Positions 35,125 to 44,406 of a stretch of 64,000 nucleotides of DNA are shown piece by piece; the stretch's first letter is position 1; every line of letters begins with the position of its first letter. The translations under genes were made by a program, and so were the position numbers. Location of the stretch: contig CP081098.1 in assembly GCA_025141015.1 (NCBI GenBank), positions 3,106,501 to 3,170,500 on the forward strand, written 5' to 3'. Below the pieces are notes generated by a model. It saw nothing but the letters and a program-made list of their open reading frames with translations, ran no database searches and was not told the DNA's origin. The DNA is from Rhodobacteraceae bacterium M382. Its GTDB lineage: Bacteria > Pseudomonadota > Alphaproteobacteria > Rhodobacterales > Rhodobacteraceae.

Positions 35125-36318
35125 ATGACCGATTTTGCCGCGACCAAGGCCCTGTTCCACCTGCCCGACGGCATGATCTATCTGGATGGCAATTCCCTGG
35201 GCCCGCTGCCGTTGGCCGCACGCGATCACGTGGGCAAGATGATGCAGGATGAATGGGGCGACATGCTGATCGCCGGCTGGAACAAGGCCGGTTGGATGGC
35301 AAAGCCACAGGATCTGGGCGATCGGATCGGGCGTTTGATCGGGGCCGAACCGGGCCATGTGGTGATGGGCGATACGCTGTCGATCAAGGTCTATCAGGCC
35401 GTCGCCTCGGCGCTAGAGCTGAACCCGACGCGCAAGGTGGTGTTGTCGGACAATGGCAACTTCCCCACCGACCTCTATATGGTCGAAGGATTGTTGCGCT
35501 CGCTGGGCGAAGGGTACGAATTGCGCGTGGTTGATCCGGAATCCGTCGCCGATGCCATCACCGATGAAATTGCCGTGTTGATGCTGACCGAGGTGGATTA
35601 CCGCACCGGGCGCATGCACGACATGAAGGCGCTGACAGACCTGGCCCATGCACAAGGCGTGGTCACGGTCTGGGATCTGGCCCATTCCGCGGGGGCGTTG
35701 CCGGTGGATCTGGCCGGTTGCAACGCCGATTTTGCGGTGGGCTGTTCGTATAAATATCTCAACGGCGGCCCCGGTGCGCCCGCGTTCATCTATGTGGCCC
35801 CGCGTCATGCAGAAACCGTGCGCCCCGCCCTTTCGGGATGGCTGGGGCACGAGGCCCCTTTTGCCTTTGACCTGGACTACCGCCCCGGTGCCGGCATTGA
35901 ACGGATGCGTGTTGGCACCCCTCCGGTGCTCCAGCTCACGGCGTTGGAAACCGCCATGGACATCTGGGACATGGCCGATATCCACGATGTCCGCGCCAAA
36001 TCCATTGAACTGTGTGACCTGTTCATTGCCGAGGTCGAAGCAAGCTGTCCCCAGCTGACGCTGGCCTCGCCCCGCGATGGGACACAGCGCGGCAGCCAGG
36101 TGTCGTTCCGGTTCGCCGAAGGATACGCCGCCATGCAGGCGGTGATTGCCCGGGGCGTCATCGGCGATTTCCGCGCCCCCGACATCATGCGCTTTGGCTT
36201 TACCCCTCTGTACGTTGACGAGGCCGATGTCCGCGCCGCTGTCGCAATCCTGGCCGATGTGATGAACAACGATTTGTGGGATCGCCCGGAATACAAGATC
36301 CGCTCAAAGGTCACCTGA
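35125..36318 (+). CDS. kynU: Kynureninase
   Basis: 397 residues from the ATG before TDFAATKALFHLPDGMIYLDGNSLGPLP (first 12 residues suffice to fix the start). PLP enzyme: VWDLAHSAGALPVDL with D184, CSYKYLNGGPGAPAF with the PLP lysine K210, and GWLGHEAPFAFD, the substrate-binding loop. It cleaves kynurenine to anthranilate and alanine (or 3-hydroxykynurenine to 3-hydroxyanthranilate). kynA follows in the same direction after 147 bases. The formamidase kynB is not in the window, so the pathway has a gap locally. Confidence 0.96.
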   Translation: MTDFAATKALFHLPDGMIYLDGNSLGPLPLAARDHVGKMMQDEWGDMLIAGWNKAGWMAKPQDLGDRIGRLIGAEPGHVVMGDTLSIKVYQAVASALELNPTRKVVLSDNGNFPTDLYMVEGLLRSLGEGYELRVVDPESVADAITDEIAVLMLTEVDYRTGRMHDMKALTDLAHAQGVVTVWDLAHSAGALPVDLAGCNADFAVGCSYKYLNGGPGAPAFIYVAPRHAETVRPALSGWLGHEAPFAFDLDYRPGAGIERMRVGTPPVLQLTALETAMDIWDMADIHDVRAKSIELCDLFIAEVEASCPQLTLASPRDGTQRGSQVSFRFAEGYAAMQAVIARGVIGDFRAPDIMRFGFTPLYVDEADVRAAVAILADVMNNDLWDRPEYKIRSKVT

Positions 36319-36465
36319 TGCAGGCAGCAGCCGCATTCAATCTGCCGCTGTGTCGCCCGGCCGGCTGGGTCGCCCTGTGGCGGCGGCTGGCCCAATGCGC
36401 CAATCTGAACAGGGGGGCCATCCTTTTTCCCGACATGTGATACAGTTGAGACAAAGGAAGACCCC

Positions 36466-37299
36466 ATGACCAAACCCTATGACCCCGCCGACGAAGGCGC
36501 CCAGATGAGCTTTGACGGGCGTATGGCCTATGGCGACTACCTGTCGCTGGATATGCTGCTGAACGCCCAGAAGACCTGGACCGACACCCATGATGAAATG
36601 CTGTTCATCATCCAGCACCAGACCTCCGAATTGTGGATGCGGCTGGCCATTCATGAACTGACCGCCGCCCGCGCCCATCTGATCGACGGACACTCCCGAC
36701 AGGCGTTCAAGATGCTGGCCCGTGTGGCGCGAATTTTTGAACAGCTGAATTCGGCCTGGGATGTGCTGCGCACCATGACACCGTCGGATTACACGGCGTT
36801 CCGCGATGCCTTGGGGCAAAGCTCGGGCTTTCAATCCCATCAATACCGCCAGATCGAATTCATGCTGGGCAACCGGAACAAAGCCATGTTGCGCCCCCAT
36901 GCGCATCGGGCGGATTTGGTGGAGTTGCTGGAAAACGAACTGGCGCAGCCGTCGCTGTATGATGTGGCGATCCGTGCCCTCTCCCAAAGTTTCGCGCTGC
37001 CTGACACTGTTATCAACCGGGATGTCTCCGAACCCTACGCATCCAGCCCCGAAGTGCAGGCCGCCTGGACCGAAGTGTACCGCGCGCCCGAAATCCATTG
37101 GGAGCTGTACGAGCTGGCCGAAAAGCTGGTGGATTTCGAGGATTATTTCCGCAGATGGCGGTTCAATCATGTGACCACCGTGGAACGGGTCATCGGGTTC
37201 AAACGTGGCACAGGTGGCACCGGTGGGGTCAGCTACCTGCGGCGGATGCTGGATGTCGAGCTGTTCCCGGAACTGTGGCACCTGCGCACCGAACTGTGA
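36466..37299 (+). CDS. kynA: Tryptophan 2,3-dioxygenase
   Basis: 277 residues behind AAAGGAAGA. Haem enzyme: the proximal His is H235 in [25 protein letters not shown] (core [10 protein letters not shown]), the substrate-side His H51 lies in [11 protein letters not shown], and the [11 protein letters not shown] loop closes the active site. [14 protein letters not shown] is highly conserved in TDO. It opens the indole ring of tryptophan to N-formylkynurenine, upstream of kynureninase. Gene order kynU-kynA with a shared promoter is plausible. Confidence 0.96.
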   Translation: MTKPYDPADEGAQMSFDGRMAYGDYLSLDMLLNAQKTWTDTHDEMLFIIQHQTSELWMRLAIHELTAARAHLIDGHSRQAFKMLARVARIFEQLNSAWDVLRTMTPSDYTAFRDALGQSSGFQSHQYRQIEFMLGNRNKAMLRPHAHRADLVELLENELAQPSLYDVAIRALSQSFALPDTVINRDVSEPYASSPEVQAAWTEVYRAPEIHWELYELAEKLVDFEDYFRRWRFNHVTTVERVIGFKRGTGGTGGVSYLRRMLDVELFPELWHLRTEL

Positions 37300-37388
37300 C
37301 ATCTCACCAACCATCGGGTCGCGTGTCTTAAACACCTCTGGTCTGCAAAATGCTGACCGACAGCGCCCTGTTCCAACGGTGCCCCGTT

Positions 37389-37970
37389 CTAATGGGGTAC
37401 CAGACCTGCGCCGAACATCCGGGCCAACACCTGAATCGTCTTGGCGTAGGTTGCATAATCCGGGGCCGTCATCTTGACCCCCTTCAGCGCGGCACAGAAG
37501 GCTTTCGCAACATCCTGAGGCGGCTCTTCGAGTGTGATCAGACCGGATTTCTCCATCCCGGACAGCCAATTGGCATAGACATCTCGCAGTTGCCCCTCGC
37601 CGATCTCGACAATATCGGCCGCCACGCTGACGCCCGCGTCCAACAGCTCCATTCCGTGTGGCGACGCCATCATGGCTTCGGCTGCTTCGCCGCCTTGCGC
37701 CGCAAACGCCCGGGACAGGGCCCGGTTCGGCTCTGTATTTGCTTCCAGAATTTCGGCAACCGTCTGAACCGTATCCGCATAATAGGCTTCGACCAAGGCA
37801 CGGAAAATCGATTCCTTGTTCTTGAAATGCAGATACAGTGCCGGGCGCGACATGGCAGCGCCCCGGGCAATGTCATCCATCGAAGTCTTTCGGTACCCGT
37901 AGGTCGAAAACGCCATCCATGCCGAAGTCAAAATGGCTTTCAGCTTGGGGTCGGAATCCAGATCTTTCAT
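37389..37970 (-). CDS. TetR-family transcriptional regulator
   Basis: 193 residues from the ATG (MKDLDSDPKL); a GTG 17 codons upstream would place the palindromic operator inside the gene. The N-terminal helix-turn-helix is LTSAWMAFSTYGYRKTSMDD and IARGAAMSRPALYLHFKNKESI (about 10-55); the C-terminal ligand domain is diverged. It is divergent from the molybdenum hydroxylase operon, with a perfect palindrome in between, so it most likely represses that operon and itself. The effector is unknown, possibly the N-heterocyclic or aldehyde substrate of the enzyme. Confidence 0.88.
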   Translation of the reverse strand: MKDLDSDPKLKAILTSAWMAFSTYGYRKTSMDDIARGAAMSRPALYLHFKNKESIFRALVEAYYADTVQTVAEILEANTEPNRALSRAFAAQGGEAAEAMMASPHGMELLDAGVSVAADIVEIGEGQLRDVYANWLSGMEKSGLITLEEPPQDVAKAFCAALKGVKMTAPDYATYAKTIQVLARMFGAGLVPH

Positions 37971-38000
37971 GAGCGTCGTTGTGACATTTTCCTTTGGTTT

Positions 38001-38035
38001 TGTCAATTGACATCCTGACACTTCTTACACATATT
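38001..38035 (+). promoter_or_regulatory. Palindromic operator overlapping the promoter of the iorAB-like operon
   Basis: TGTCAATTGACA (38001-38012) is a perfect 12-base palindrome. Its right half is a consensus -35 box TTGACA (38007-38012); 17 bases later comes CATATT (38030-38035) as a 4/6 match to -10. A TetR dimer bound here would block RNA polymerase. The hydroxylase start codon is 28 bases after the -10. Confidence 0.65.
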
Positions 38036-38062
38036 GTCCAGATCGTAACTCAGGAGAACATC

Positions 38063-38527
38063 ATGCGTTCCAATCTGACAATCAACGGACGACCCCATAC
38101 TGTCGATCTGCCCGACGACGTGCCCCTGCTGTGGGTTTTGCGCGATGAAGTTGGATTGACCGGAACCAAATTCGGATGCGGCGTTGCCGCCTGTGGGGCC
38201 TGCACCGTGCATATAGACGGCGTTGCGGTCCGGTCCTGTCAGGTTGCCCTGGGCGATGTGGATGGCGACATCACCACCATCGAAGGGGTGGGCACCCCTG
38301 ACGCGCTGGCAACGATACAGGCGTCCTGGGTCAAGCATCAGGTGGCCCAATGCGGCTATTGCCAGTCGGGGCAGATCATGCAGGCGGCCAGCCTGCTGGC
38401 GGACAACCCCGCCCCGTCGGATGCCGATATCGACGATGCCATGCAGGGCAACCTGTGTCGCTGCGGCACCTATCCCCGCATCCGCGCCGCGATCCATGAC
38501 GCCGCCAAACAGATTCAGGAGGCCTGA
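38063..38527 (+). CDS. Molybdenum hydroxylase small subunit, [2Fe-2S] ferredoxin-type (IorA-like)
   Basis: 154 residues behind CAGGAG. N-terminal plant-type [2Fe-2S] domain with C39, C44, C47 and C59 ([15 protein letters not shown]); C-terminal helical [2Fe-2S] domain with C97, C100, C132 and C134 ([20 protein letters not shown]). It passes electrons from the molybdopterin subunit encoded 3 bases downstream. Two-subunit, FAD-free organisation matches isoquinoline 1-oxidoreductase and periplasmic aldehyde oxidoreductases. Electrons would leave to cytochromes or another external acceptor, as no FAD subunit or cytochrome c gene is present. Confidence 0.92.
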   Translation: MRSNLTINGRPHTVDLPDDVPLLWVLRDEVGLTGTKFGCGVAACGACTVHIDGVAVRSCQVALGDVDGDITTIEGVGTPDALATIQASWVKHQVAQCGYCQSGQIMQAASLLADNPAPSDADIDDAMQGNLCRCGTYPRIRAAIHDAAKQIQEA

Positions 38528-38530
38528 TCC

Positions 38531-40771
38531 ATGTCCCGCATTGGAAAAATCGCCCGCCGCTCCTTTCTCATTGGCTCTGCCGCTCTTGTGGGGGGCGTTG
38601 CCTTTGGGGCCTGGTATGTCGGCCGTCCAGCGCCCAACCCGCTGACCCCGAAATCGGGCGAGGCAGCCTTTAACCCCTTTGTCATGATCTCGGACAGCCA
38701 GATCACCCTGATCGCACCCCGCGCCGAGATGGGCCAAGGCGTCAGTACCAGCTGGGCTGCGCTCATCGCCGAAGAACTGGATGTGGACCTGGATCAGGTC
38801 ACGGTCCTGCACGGCCCTGCGGCCAAGGCATATTACAACAGCGCCCTGATGGGCGAGATGCTGCCGGGCAAAGGGTACGACACATCGAGCTTTCAACATG
38901 GCCTGGGCGACGCGCTGGGGCATGTGGGAAAGCTGTTCGACATGCAGGTCACCGGCGGGTCATCGTCGATGAAGGACGGCTATATCCGGATGCGGCACGC
39001 CGGGGCAGCGGCGCGCGAAACCCTGAAAGAAGCCGCAGCCCGGCGTCTCGGGCTGACCCGCAGCCAGTTGAACACCGCGCAGGGCAAGGTCATTGCGCCG
39101 GATGGCACTGAAATCGCCTATACAGACCTGGCCGCCGAAGCCGCCGGGTTGGAGCCGATCGAAAGCGATCTGCGTCCGACGTCAGAGTGGACCCTGCTGG
39201 GCAACAGCCAGCCCCGCATCGACATGGTGCCAAAAGTCACCGGCACGGCCAAATTCGGCATTGACGTGCGCCTGCCGGGAATGAAATTCGCATCTGCCAA
39301 GGTAAACCCGCGATTGGGCGGCGGGATGAACGGCTTTGACGCCTCAAAAGCACAGGACATGCCCGGTGTCGAAAGGATCGTTGATCTGGGCGATGGGGTC
39401 GCGGTTGTGGCCAGCAACACCTGGCTGGCAATGCAGGCGCTGGAAGAGATCGCGTTTGATTGGGGCGACGCCCCCTATCCCGCAGAGAATGCGCAACTGT
39501 TCGAGACGATCGTCACAAGCTTTGACGACGAGCCTAATTCGACCATGCGCGATGATGGGGACGTCGATGCCGTTCCCGCCGGTGCCAACACCCTGACCGC
39601 CGAATATGTGCTGCCCTATCTGGCCCATGCCACCATGGAGCCCATGAACGCCACCGCGCTCTACTCCGGCGACAGGTTGCAACTGTGGTGCGGCAACCAG
39701 GCACCGACATTTCTGCAACTGAAATGCGCAGAAACCGCCGGTCTGGAAACCGACGCGGTCGAGGTCAATGTCACCTATCTGGGTGGCGGTTTCGGGCGGC
39801 GCAGCGAATTCGACTATGGCGTGATTGCCACCAAAGTGGCCCTGGCGATGCAGGGCACGCCTGTTCAGGTCACCTGGTCGCGCGAAGAGGACATGCGCCA
39901 CGACATGTATCGCCCCGGTGCCATCGCGCGTTTCAAAGGCGCGGTTCAGGACGGCAAGGCCATCGCCTTGGATGGGCAGATCGCGGCGCAGTCGGTTATG
40001 CAATCCAGCCTGAAACGCCTGATTGGCACGCCCGGTGGCGGCCCGGACAAGGTCCACGTCGAAGGCGCGTTCAACCAACCCTATGCCATCCCCAACTATC
40101 GCACCCGGGGGTATCTGACGCAGATGGATCTGCCCGTCGGAGCCTGGCGGTCGGTCGGCAATTCGTTCAACGGCTTTTTCACCGAAAGCTTTATCGACGA
40201 AATGGCCCATGCCGCAGGGCGCGACCCATTGGAATTCCGGCTGGAATTGGCCCGCGCAGAATGGGAGCCCGCCGCAAAGGTATTGGAAGCAGTGCGCGAC
40301 ATGTCGGACTGGACCGGTCGGACACCAGATGGGATCGGACGTGGTGTGGCAATGACTTACAGCTTTGGCACTCCGGTCGCAGAGGTGATCGAGGTTGCGC
40401 AGGAAACCGATGGAATTCGCCTGAAACGCGCCTGGATTGCTGCCGACATGGGGCTGGTCCTGGACCCCGACAACACGCGGGCCCAGATGTTTGGGGGCAT
40501 GGCCTATGGCCTATCCGCGGCCTGCTTTGGTGAAATCACCTTTGCCGATGGCGCAGTGGAACAGGGTAATTTCCCCGAATATGACGCCGTCCGGATGCAC
40601 ACCATGCCCAAGACCAAGGTCGCCCTGTTGCAAAATCAGGACCATATGGGCGGCGCGGGCGAGCCCGGCACCCCTCCGGCCGCTCCGGCCCTGGCCAATG
40701 CCTTGTTCGACCTGACCGGCAAGCGCCCCCGCCGCCTGCCCTTGATGCATGACTTTGACCTTTTGGTCTGA
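38531..40771 (+). CDS. Molybdenum hydroxylase large subunit, Tat-exported (IorB-like)
   Basis: 746 residues. It starts with a Tat signal, KIARRSFLIGSAALVGGVAFG, so the holoenzyme is exported folded, together with the signal-less small subunit. Family motifs: RAEMGQGVSTSWAALIAEEL, LGGGFGRRSEFDYG (molybdopterin binding), VTWSREEDMRHDMYRPGA, GAWRSVGNSFNGFFTESFIDE and the C-terminal GGAGEPGTPPAAPALANALF, whose Glu is the catalytic base of xanthine oxidase relatives. Related enzymes hydroxylate N-heterocycles next to the ring nitrogen or oxidise aldehydes. Cofactor synthesis needs moaA, present at 10972. The substrate is unknown. Confidence 0.9.
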   Translation: MSRIGKIARRSFLIGSAALVGGVAFGAWYVGRPAPNPLTPKSGEAAFNPFVMISDSQITLIAPRAEMGQGVSTSWAALIAEELDVDLDQVTVLHGPAAKAYYNSALMGEMLPGKGYDTSSFQHGLGDALGHVGKLFDMQVTGGSSSMKDGYIRMRHAGAAARETLKEAAARRLGLTRSQLNTAQGKVIAPDGTEIAYTDLAAEAAGLEPIESDLRPTSEWTLLGNSQPRIDMVPKVTGTAKFGIDVRLPGMKFASAKVNPRLGGGMNGFDASKAQDMPGVERIVDLGDGVAVVASNTWLAMQALEEIAFDWGDAPYPAENAQLFETIVTSFDDEPNSTMRDDGDVDAVPAGANTLTAEYVLPYLAHATMEPMNATALYSGDRLQLWCGNQAPTFLQLKCAETAGLETDAVEVNVTYLGGGFGRRSEFDYGVIATKVALAMQGTPVQVTWSREEDMRHDMYRPGAIARFKGAVQDGKAIALDGQIAAQSVMQSSLKRLIGTPGGGPDKVHVEGAFNQPYAIPNYRTRGYLTQMDLPVGAWRSVGNSFNGFFTESFIDEMAHAAGRDPLEFRLELARAEWEPAAKVLEAVRDMSDWTGRTPDGIGRGVAMTYSFGTPVAEVIEVAQETDGIRLKRAWIAADMGLVLDPDNTRAQMFGGMAYGLSAACFGEITFADGAVEQGNFPEYDAVRMHTMPKTKVALLQNQDHMGGAGEPGTPPAAPALANALFDLTGKRPRRLPLMHDFDLLV

Positions 40772-40799
40772 CGTCTGTCGCGACCTATGACCTTGGCGG

Positions 40800-40830
40800 C
40801 GGCCTGTCTGTGTGCAGGCCGTCGCATTTT
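40800..40830 (+). terminator. Possible terminator after the molybdenum hydroxylase operon
   Basis: CGGCCTG / CAGGCCG arms with an 8-base loop and then TCGCATTTT; the T-run is short and displaced, so efficiency is doubtful. Confidence 0.45.
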
Positions 40831-41022
40831 GAACAATCGCAGCCGTGCAACCAGGATTGTTTCAAATTGTGGCGGCCTGCCACAAAGCTTTCTCATTCCG
40901 GACAGGGGCGCTCCGCATTCAGGCCCTGCTGATCCGATACCCGTAAATCCACAAGCGTACCTGCGGCCAAAAGCAGGGTGGAAACAGAGAGCGTTTTTCT
41001 CTGTCGGGATTGAGAGCACGTT

Positions 41023-43083
41023 ATGCCAGACGGTTATCTAGTATCACTTGGGGCGGACCAGACCCTGACAAAGGCGGACGGCATCAGCGGTTCGCTGTTC
41101 ACGTTTACCGAAGACACCAATCTGGGATCAGGCGAATGGGCCTGGTCCGGGACCTTCGGTTTCACCACTTATTACAACGAACTGGAAACCGGCGACTATA
41201 TTCTCGCAACCAATGGCAACGTCTATTTTGTGCCCGATCTGGGCCCTGTTGGCACGCTGACGTCCGCTGAAACCGTAACAATCCCCTTCTATTCCGAACT
41301 CAACATCGTCACCGGTACCGACGGTGATGACGTCATCAACAACGGATATGTGGATGCCAACGGCAATGGCATCAACGACACGGCATCGAACGAAGATTTT
41401 GTGCTCGGGCTGGCTGGCAATGATGACATTCGCTCTGCCTCCGGAAATGATACGGTTTACGGCGGATCCGGCGACGACATCATCCGCGGCAATTCGGGCG
41501 ACGATATCCTGTATGGGGACGGCCCCGGTTCGACGACGGAATCGCTGAACTGGTTTGCCGAAGGGACCGACGGAACCGATCTGAGCGATTTTACCCAGAA
41601 CACCGGCGACATCGACGTTTCGGTCACCTTTACGGATGACGGCGACAACGACCCCGAATTCGTGGTGGAAACCACGGATCAGACCTATGTCGGCTCAGGT
41701 GAGCCATTTTCCGACCACTCGTCGCTCAACCTGTCTGGTCAGGGTTCCGGACCGACATCGACAACCACGTTCAACTTTTCCGCCAGCACAGGTGCGGACG
41801 TTCAGGACGAGGTGGAGAACGTCACCTTCCGGATCAATGACATCGACTTCTTCGCGGGCAATCACCGGGATATTCTGACCATCAATGCCTATGATGCAGA
41901 CGGAAACCCGGTGGCGGTGGACATTACAATCGACGAATCCGGCGGCAGCCCGGGCACAGTCGTCGGCAACACGTTGACCGCCGGTGATTTCACCGGGAGC
42001 CAGTTGGACCAATCAGGGTCGGCCTTGATTGAAATCGCCGGGCCGGTGTCCCAGATCGAAGTCATCTACGAAAACGGCCAGGGGGGAACGCAGGCAATTT
42101 GGGTCAGCGATGTTTATTTTGACACGATCCCCAATATCGACGGCAATGACACGCTGAACGGCGGGACGGGCAACGACGAATTGTTCGGCATGGGCGGAGA
42201 CGACGTCCTGGTTGGCGGCCGCGGCGCGGACGAGATGTCCGGTGGGACGGGAAATGATACCCTGAACGTCGGCGAAGGCGACGACGCCGATGGCGGTGAT
42301 GGCGACGATCTGTTTGTTCTGACCAACACCAACGACCCCGGATCCGCTGACATCACCATTGTCGGTGGCGAAGGCGACGAAACCGACGGCGATACGCTCG
42401 ACTTCAACGGTTTGGCCGATCTGTCGACCTTGAATCTGACCACCAACACCCCGGATGAAAAAGCCGGTACCGTCGAGATGACAGACGGGTCTCTGGTGAC
42501 GTTTTCAAACATCGAAAACATCATCTGCTTTACCCCCGGCACCTTGATTGCCACGGACAAGGGGCCACGCGCGATCGAAACGCTCGCACCCGGAGATTTG
42601 CTGGTTACCCGCGACAATGGTCTGCAACCTTTGCGCTGGGTCGGCAGCCGACGGGTTCAGGCCAAGGGAAAGTTTGCACCAATCGAGATATCTACTGCAA
42701 TTCTGCAAGATGCCAGCGCGCCGCTTTTGGTGTCGCCACAGCATAGAATCCTGTGGACTGGTGCGCGCGCGCAGCTGTTATTCGGGGACCGCGAAGTGCT
42801 GGTCGCCGCCAAACATCTTTTGGGTCACGATGGGGTCCAAAAACGCGAAAGCAGCGCCGTTACCTATCTGCATCTGATGTTGGATCAACACGAAGTGATT
42901 TATGCCAACGGGGCCGCAACCGAAAGCTTTTTTCCCGGCGACAGCGCCCTGACCGCGCTACGCGATCCCTGTCGCGAAGAGATGTTCAGCCTGTTCCCTG
43001 AATTGCGCAGCCACAAAGCATCCTTTGGAGACACCGCCCGGATTTGCCTGAAACGCCACGAGGCACAATTGCTGGCGGCCTGA
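41023..43083 (+). CDS. RTX calcium-binding protein with C-terminal Hint domain
   Basis: 686 residues, acidic. Blocks of GGxGxDxxx nonapeptides: NDTVYGGSGDDIIRGNSGDD (about 143-162) and NGGTGNDELFGMGGDD through DGGDGDDLFVL (about 378-430), which fold into calcium-loaded beta-rolls after secretion. Between them is a beta-sandwich domain (170-360). The Hint domain starts at C502 (ICFTPGTLIATDKGPRAIE), with LRWVGSRRV and SPQHRILW. No signal peptide, in line with type I export, but no T1SS genes are adjacent. It is probably secreted and then cleaved ahead of C502. Its Hint domain parallels that of the gene at 1717. Confidence 0.88.
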   Translation: MPDGYLVSLGADQTLTKADGISGSLFTFTEDTNLGSGEWAWSGTFGFTTYYNELETGDYILATNGNVYFVPDLGPVGTLTSAETVTIPFYSELNIVTGTDGDDVINNGYVDANGNGINDTASNEDFVLGLAGNDDIRSASGNDTVYGGSGDDIIRGNSGDDILYGDGPGSTTESLNWFAEGTDGTDLSDFTQNTGDIDVSVTFTDDGDNDPEFVVETTDQTYVGSGEPFSDHSSLNLSGQGSGPTSTTTFNFSASTGADVQDEVENVTFRINDIDFFAGNHRDILTINAYDADGNPVAVDITIDESGGSPGTVVGNTLTAGDFTGSQLDQSGSALIEIAGPVSQIEVIYENGQGGTQAIWVSDVYFDTIPNIDGNDTLNGGTGNDELFGMGGDDVLVGGRGADEMSGGTGNDTLNVGEGDDADGGDGDDLFVLTNTNDPGSADITIVGGEGDETDGDTLDFNGLADLSTLNLTTNTPDEKAGTVEMTDGSLVTFSNIENIICFTPGTLIATDKGPRAIETLAPGDLLVTRDNGLQPLRWVGSRRVQAKGKFAPIEISTAILQDASAPLLVSPQHRILWTGARAQLLFGDREVLVAAKHLLGHDGVQKRESSAVTYLHLMLDQHEVIYANGAATESFFPGDSALTALRDPCREEMFSLFPELRSHKASFGDTARICLKRHEAQLLAA

Positions 43084-43133
43084 ATGCGCCCGAGAGCATC
43101 CCCCGAGATCAAAACGCCCAACCGATCAGGCCC

Positions 43134-43913
43134 CTAGGCGCTTTTTTGCAATCCTCCGGGGCGCTCGCCCCGCGCCCAGGACCGCACTGCGTCGCCAAAG
43201 GCGGAAAACAGCGGACGTGACACCGGATCATTGGCCGCGTCCCATTCCGGGTGCCATTGCACCGAGAGCGTGAACCCCGGTGCGTCCTTGACAAAAATTG
43301 CTTCGGGCGTGCCGTCTTCGGCCAGACCGTCAATCACGATCCGGCTGCCCGGCGCTTTGATCCCCTGTCCATGCAGCGTGTTTGTCATCACTTCGGGTGC
43401 CCCGAACAGACGGTGGAACACACCGCCTTCAGTCATCTTGACCACGTGACGCAGGGCAAATTTTTCTTCCAGCGTGCCATCCGGCGGCATCCGATGGTTC
43501 ATCCGACCCGGCAGATCACGGATTTCGGGGTACAGTGTCCCCCCCATGGCCACGTTCACTTCCTGAAAACCGCGGCAAATTCCCAGAAACGGCTGCCCCC
43601 GGTCCACACAGGCCCGCACCAGCGGCAGGACAATGGCATCCCGCGCCCGGTCAAATGCGCCATGCGCATCGGTTTCAACCTCGCCATATTCATGGGGATG
43701 CACGTTGGGCCGCCCGCCGGTCAACAGAAACCCGTCAAAGGTTTCAAGCAGTTCATCAACCGACAGAAATCTTGGATCTGACGGCACCAACAGCGGCATA
43801 CATCCGGCGACTTCGGCCACGGCTTCGGAGTTCATGGTGCCACCAGCGTGGGCCGGATACTGATCGTTGATCAAATAGGAGTTGCCAATAATACCGACCT
43901 TGGGACGCGTCAT
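43134..43913 (-). CDS. Gamma-glutamyl-GABA hydrolase-type class I glutamine amidotransferase (PuuD-like, C26)
   Basis: 259 residues from MTRPKVGIIGNSY with an AGAGAG site; the upstream frame is not conserved-looking. Catalytic triad: nucleophile C113 in FLGICRGFQEVNVAMGG, and His/Glu in QWHPEWD. GFLLTGGRPNVHPHEYGE forms the substrate-binding loop seen in PuuD. The family hydrolyses gamma-glutamyl amides such as gamma-Glu-GABA in putrescine breakdown. No other puu genes lie nearby, so the true substrate may differ. Confidence 0.88.
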   Translation of the reverse strand: MTRPKVGIIGNSYLINDQYPAHAGGTMNSEAVAEVAGCMPLLVPSDPRFLSVDELLETFDGFLLTGGRPNVHPHEYGEVETDAHGAFDRARDAIVLPLVRACVDRGQPFLGICRGFQEVNVAMGGTLYPEIRDLPGRMNHRMPPDGTLEEKFALRHVVKMTEGGVFHRLFGAPEVMTNTLHGQGIKAPGSRIVIDGLAEDGTPEAIFVKDAPGFTLSVQWHPEWDAANDPVSRPLFSAFGDAVRSWARGERPGGLQKSA

Positions 43914-43960
43914 GTTGCTCTCTTTATTGGTGCTGTTACCTGACTTTATCGCGGTCCTAG

Positions 43961-44289
43961 ATGGGCTGCAATTCTGCACCTTCGCGCATGTCGCTGTTCA
44001 CCCATGCTGGGGTCCCTAGGGGCAACTTGGGTATGGCGCCTCTGTGCGGGGCACATGTTGCTGTGGTGAAACAGGATGTGCACCCCATTCCCGTGGCTGA
44101 CTGGGCAGCAGAGCGCGGACAGATGCGGTTGTTCAATGATGGGATCATCAAGCGCATTTTGACGACCTCCTGTTCCCGCCACTCTTGCGCGCCGAAATCG
44201 CGCCGGACCCGCAGTCCTCCCAGACACAGTGGATCGCCGCGATCGTTCTGTTGGCAGCCCTCTTACGACGGCGCGCTGTGCCCCGGTGA
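43961..44289 (+). pseudogene. Possible frameshifted gene remnant in a 490-base gap
   Basis: The gap 43914-44406 has no intact gene, but one reading frame runs from 43961 as MGCNSAPSRM...RGQMRLFNDGIIKRI and, after a one-base shift near 44158, continues as FDDLLFPPLLRAEIAPD and ends WIAAIVLLAALLRRRAVPR at a TGA (44287-44289). Codon third positions in both parts are GC-rich like real genes here, and the end looks like a membrane anchor. No ribosome binding site or family is recognised, and chance open frames are common at this base composition. Confidence 0.22.
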
Positions 44290-44406
44290 GGCATCAACCC
44301 CGGGTCCAAAAACGGGGGGCCAGCAAACGAGGATCCGGCAAACGGGGGCCTCGCCATGGGTTGCTGACGGGGTGCCCCGTGTGCCGGTGTTCGACCCAGG
44401 TCCGTG

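Noticed and set aside
37971-38021. GTG start for the TetR gene at 38021
   Set aside because: It would put the palindromic operator inside the coding sequence; the ATG at 37970 starts at the usual distance before the helix-turn-helix.
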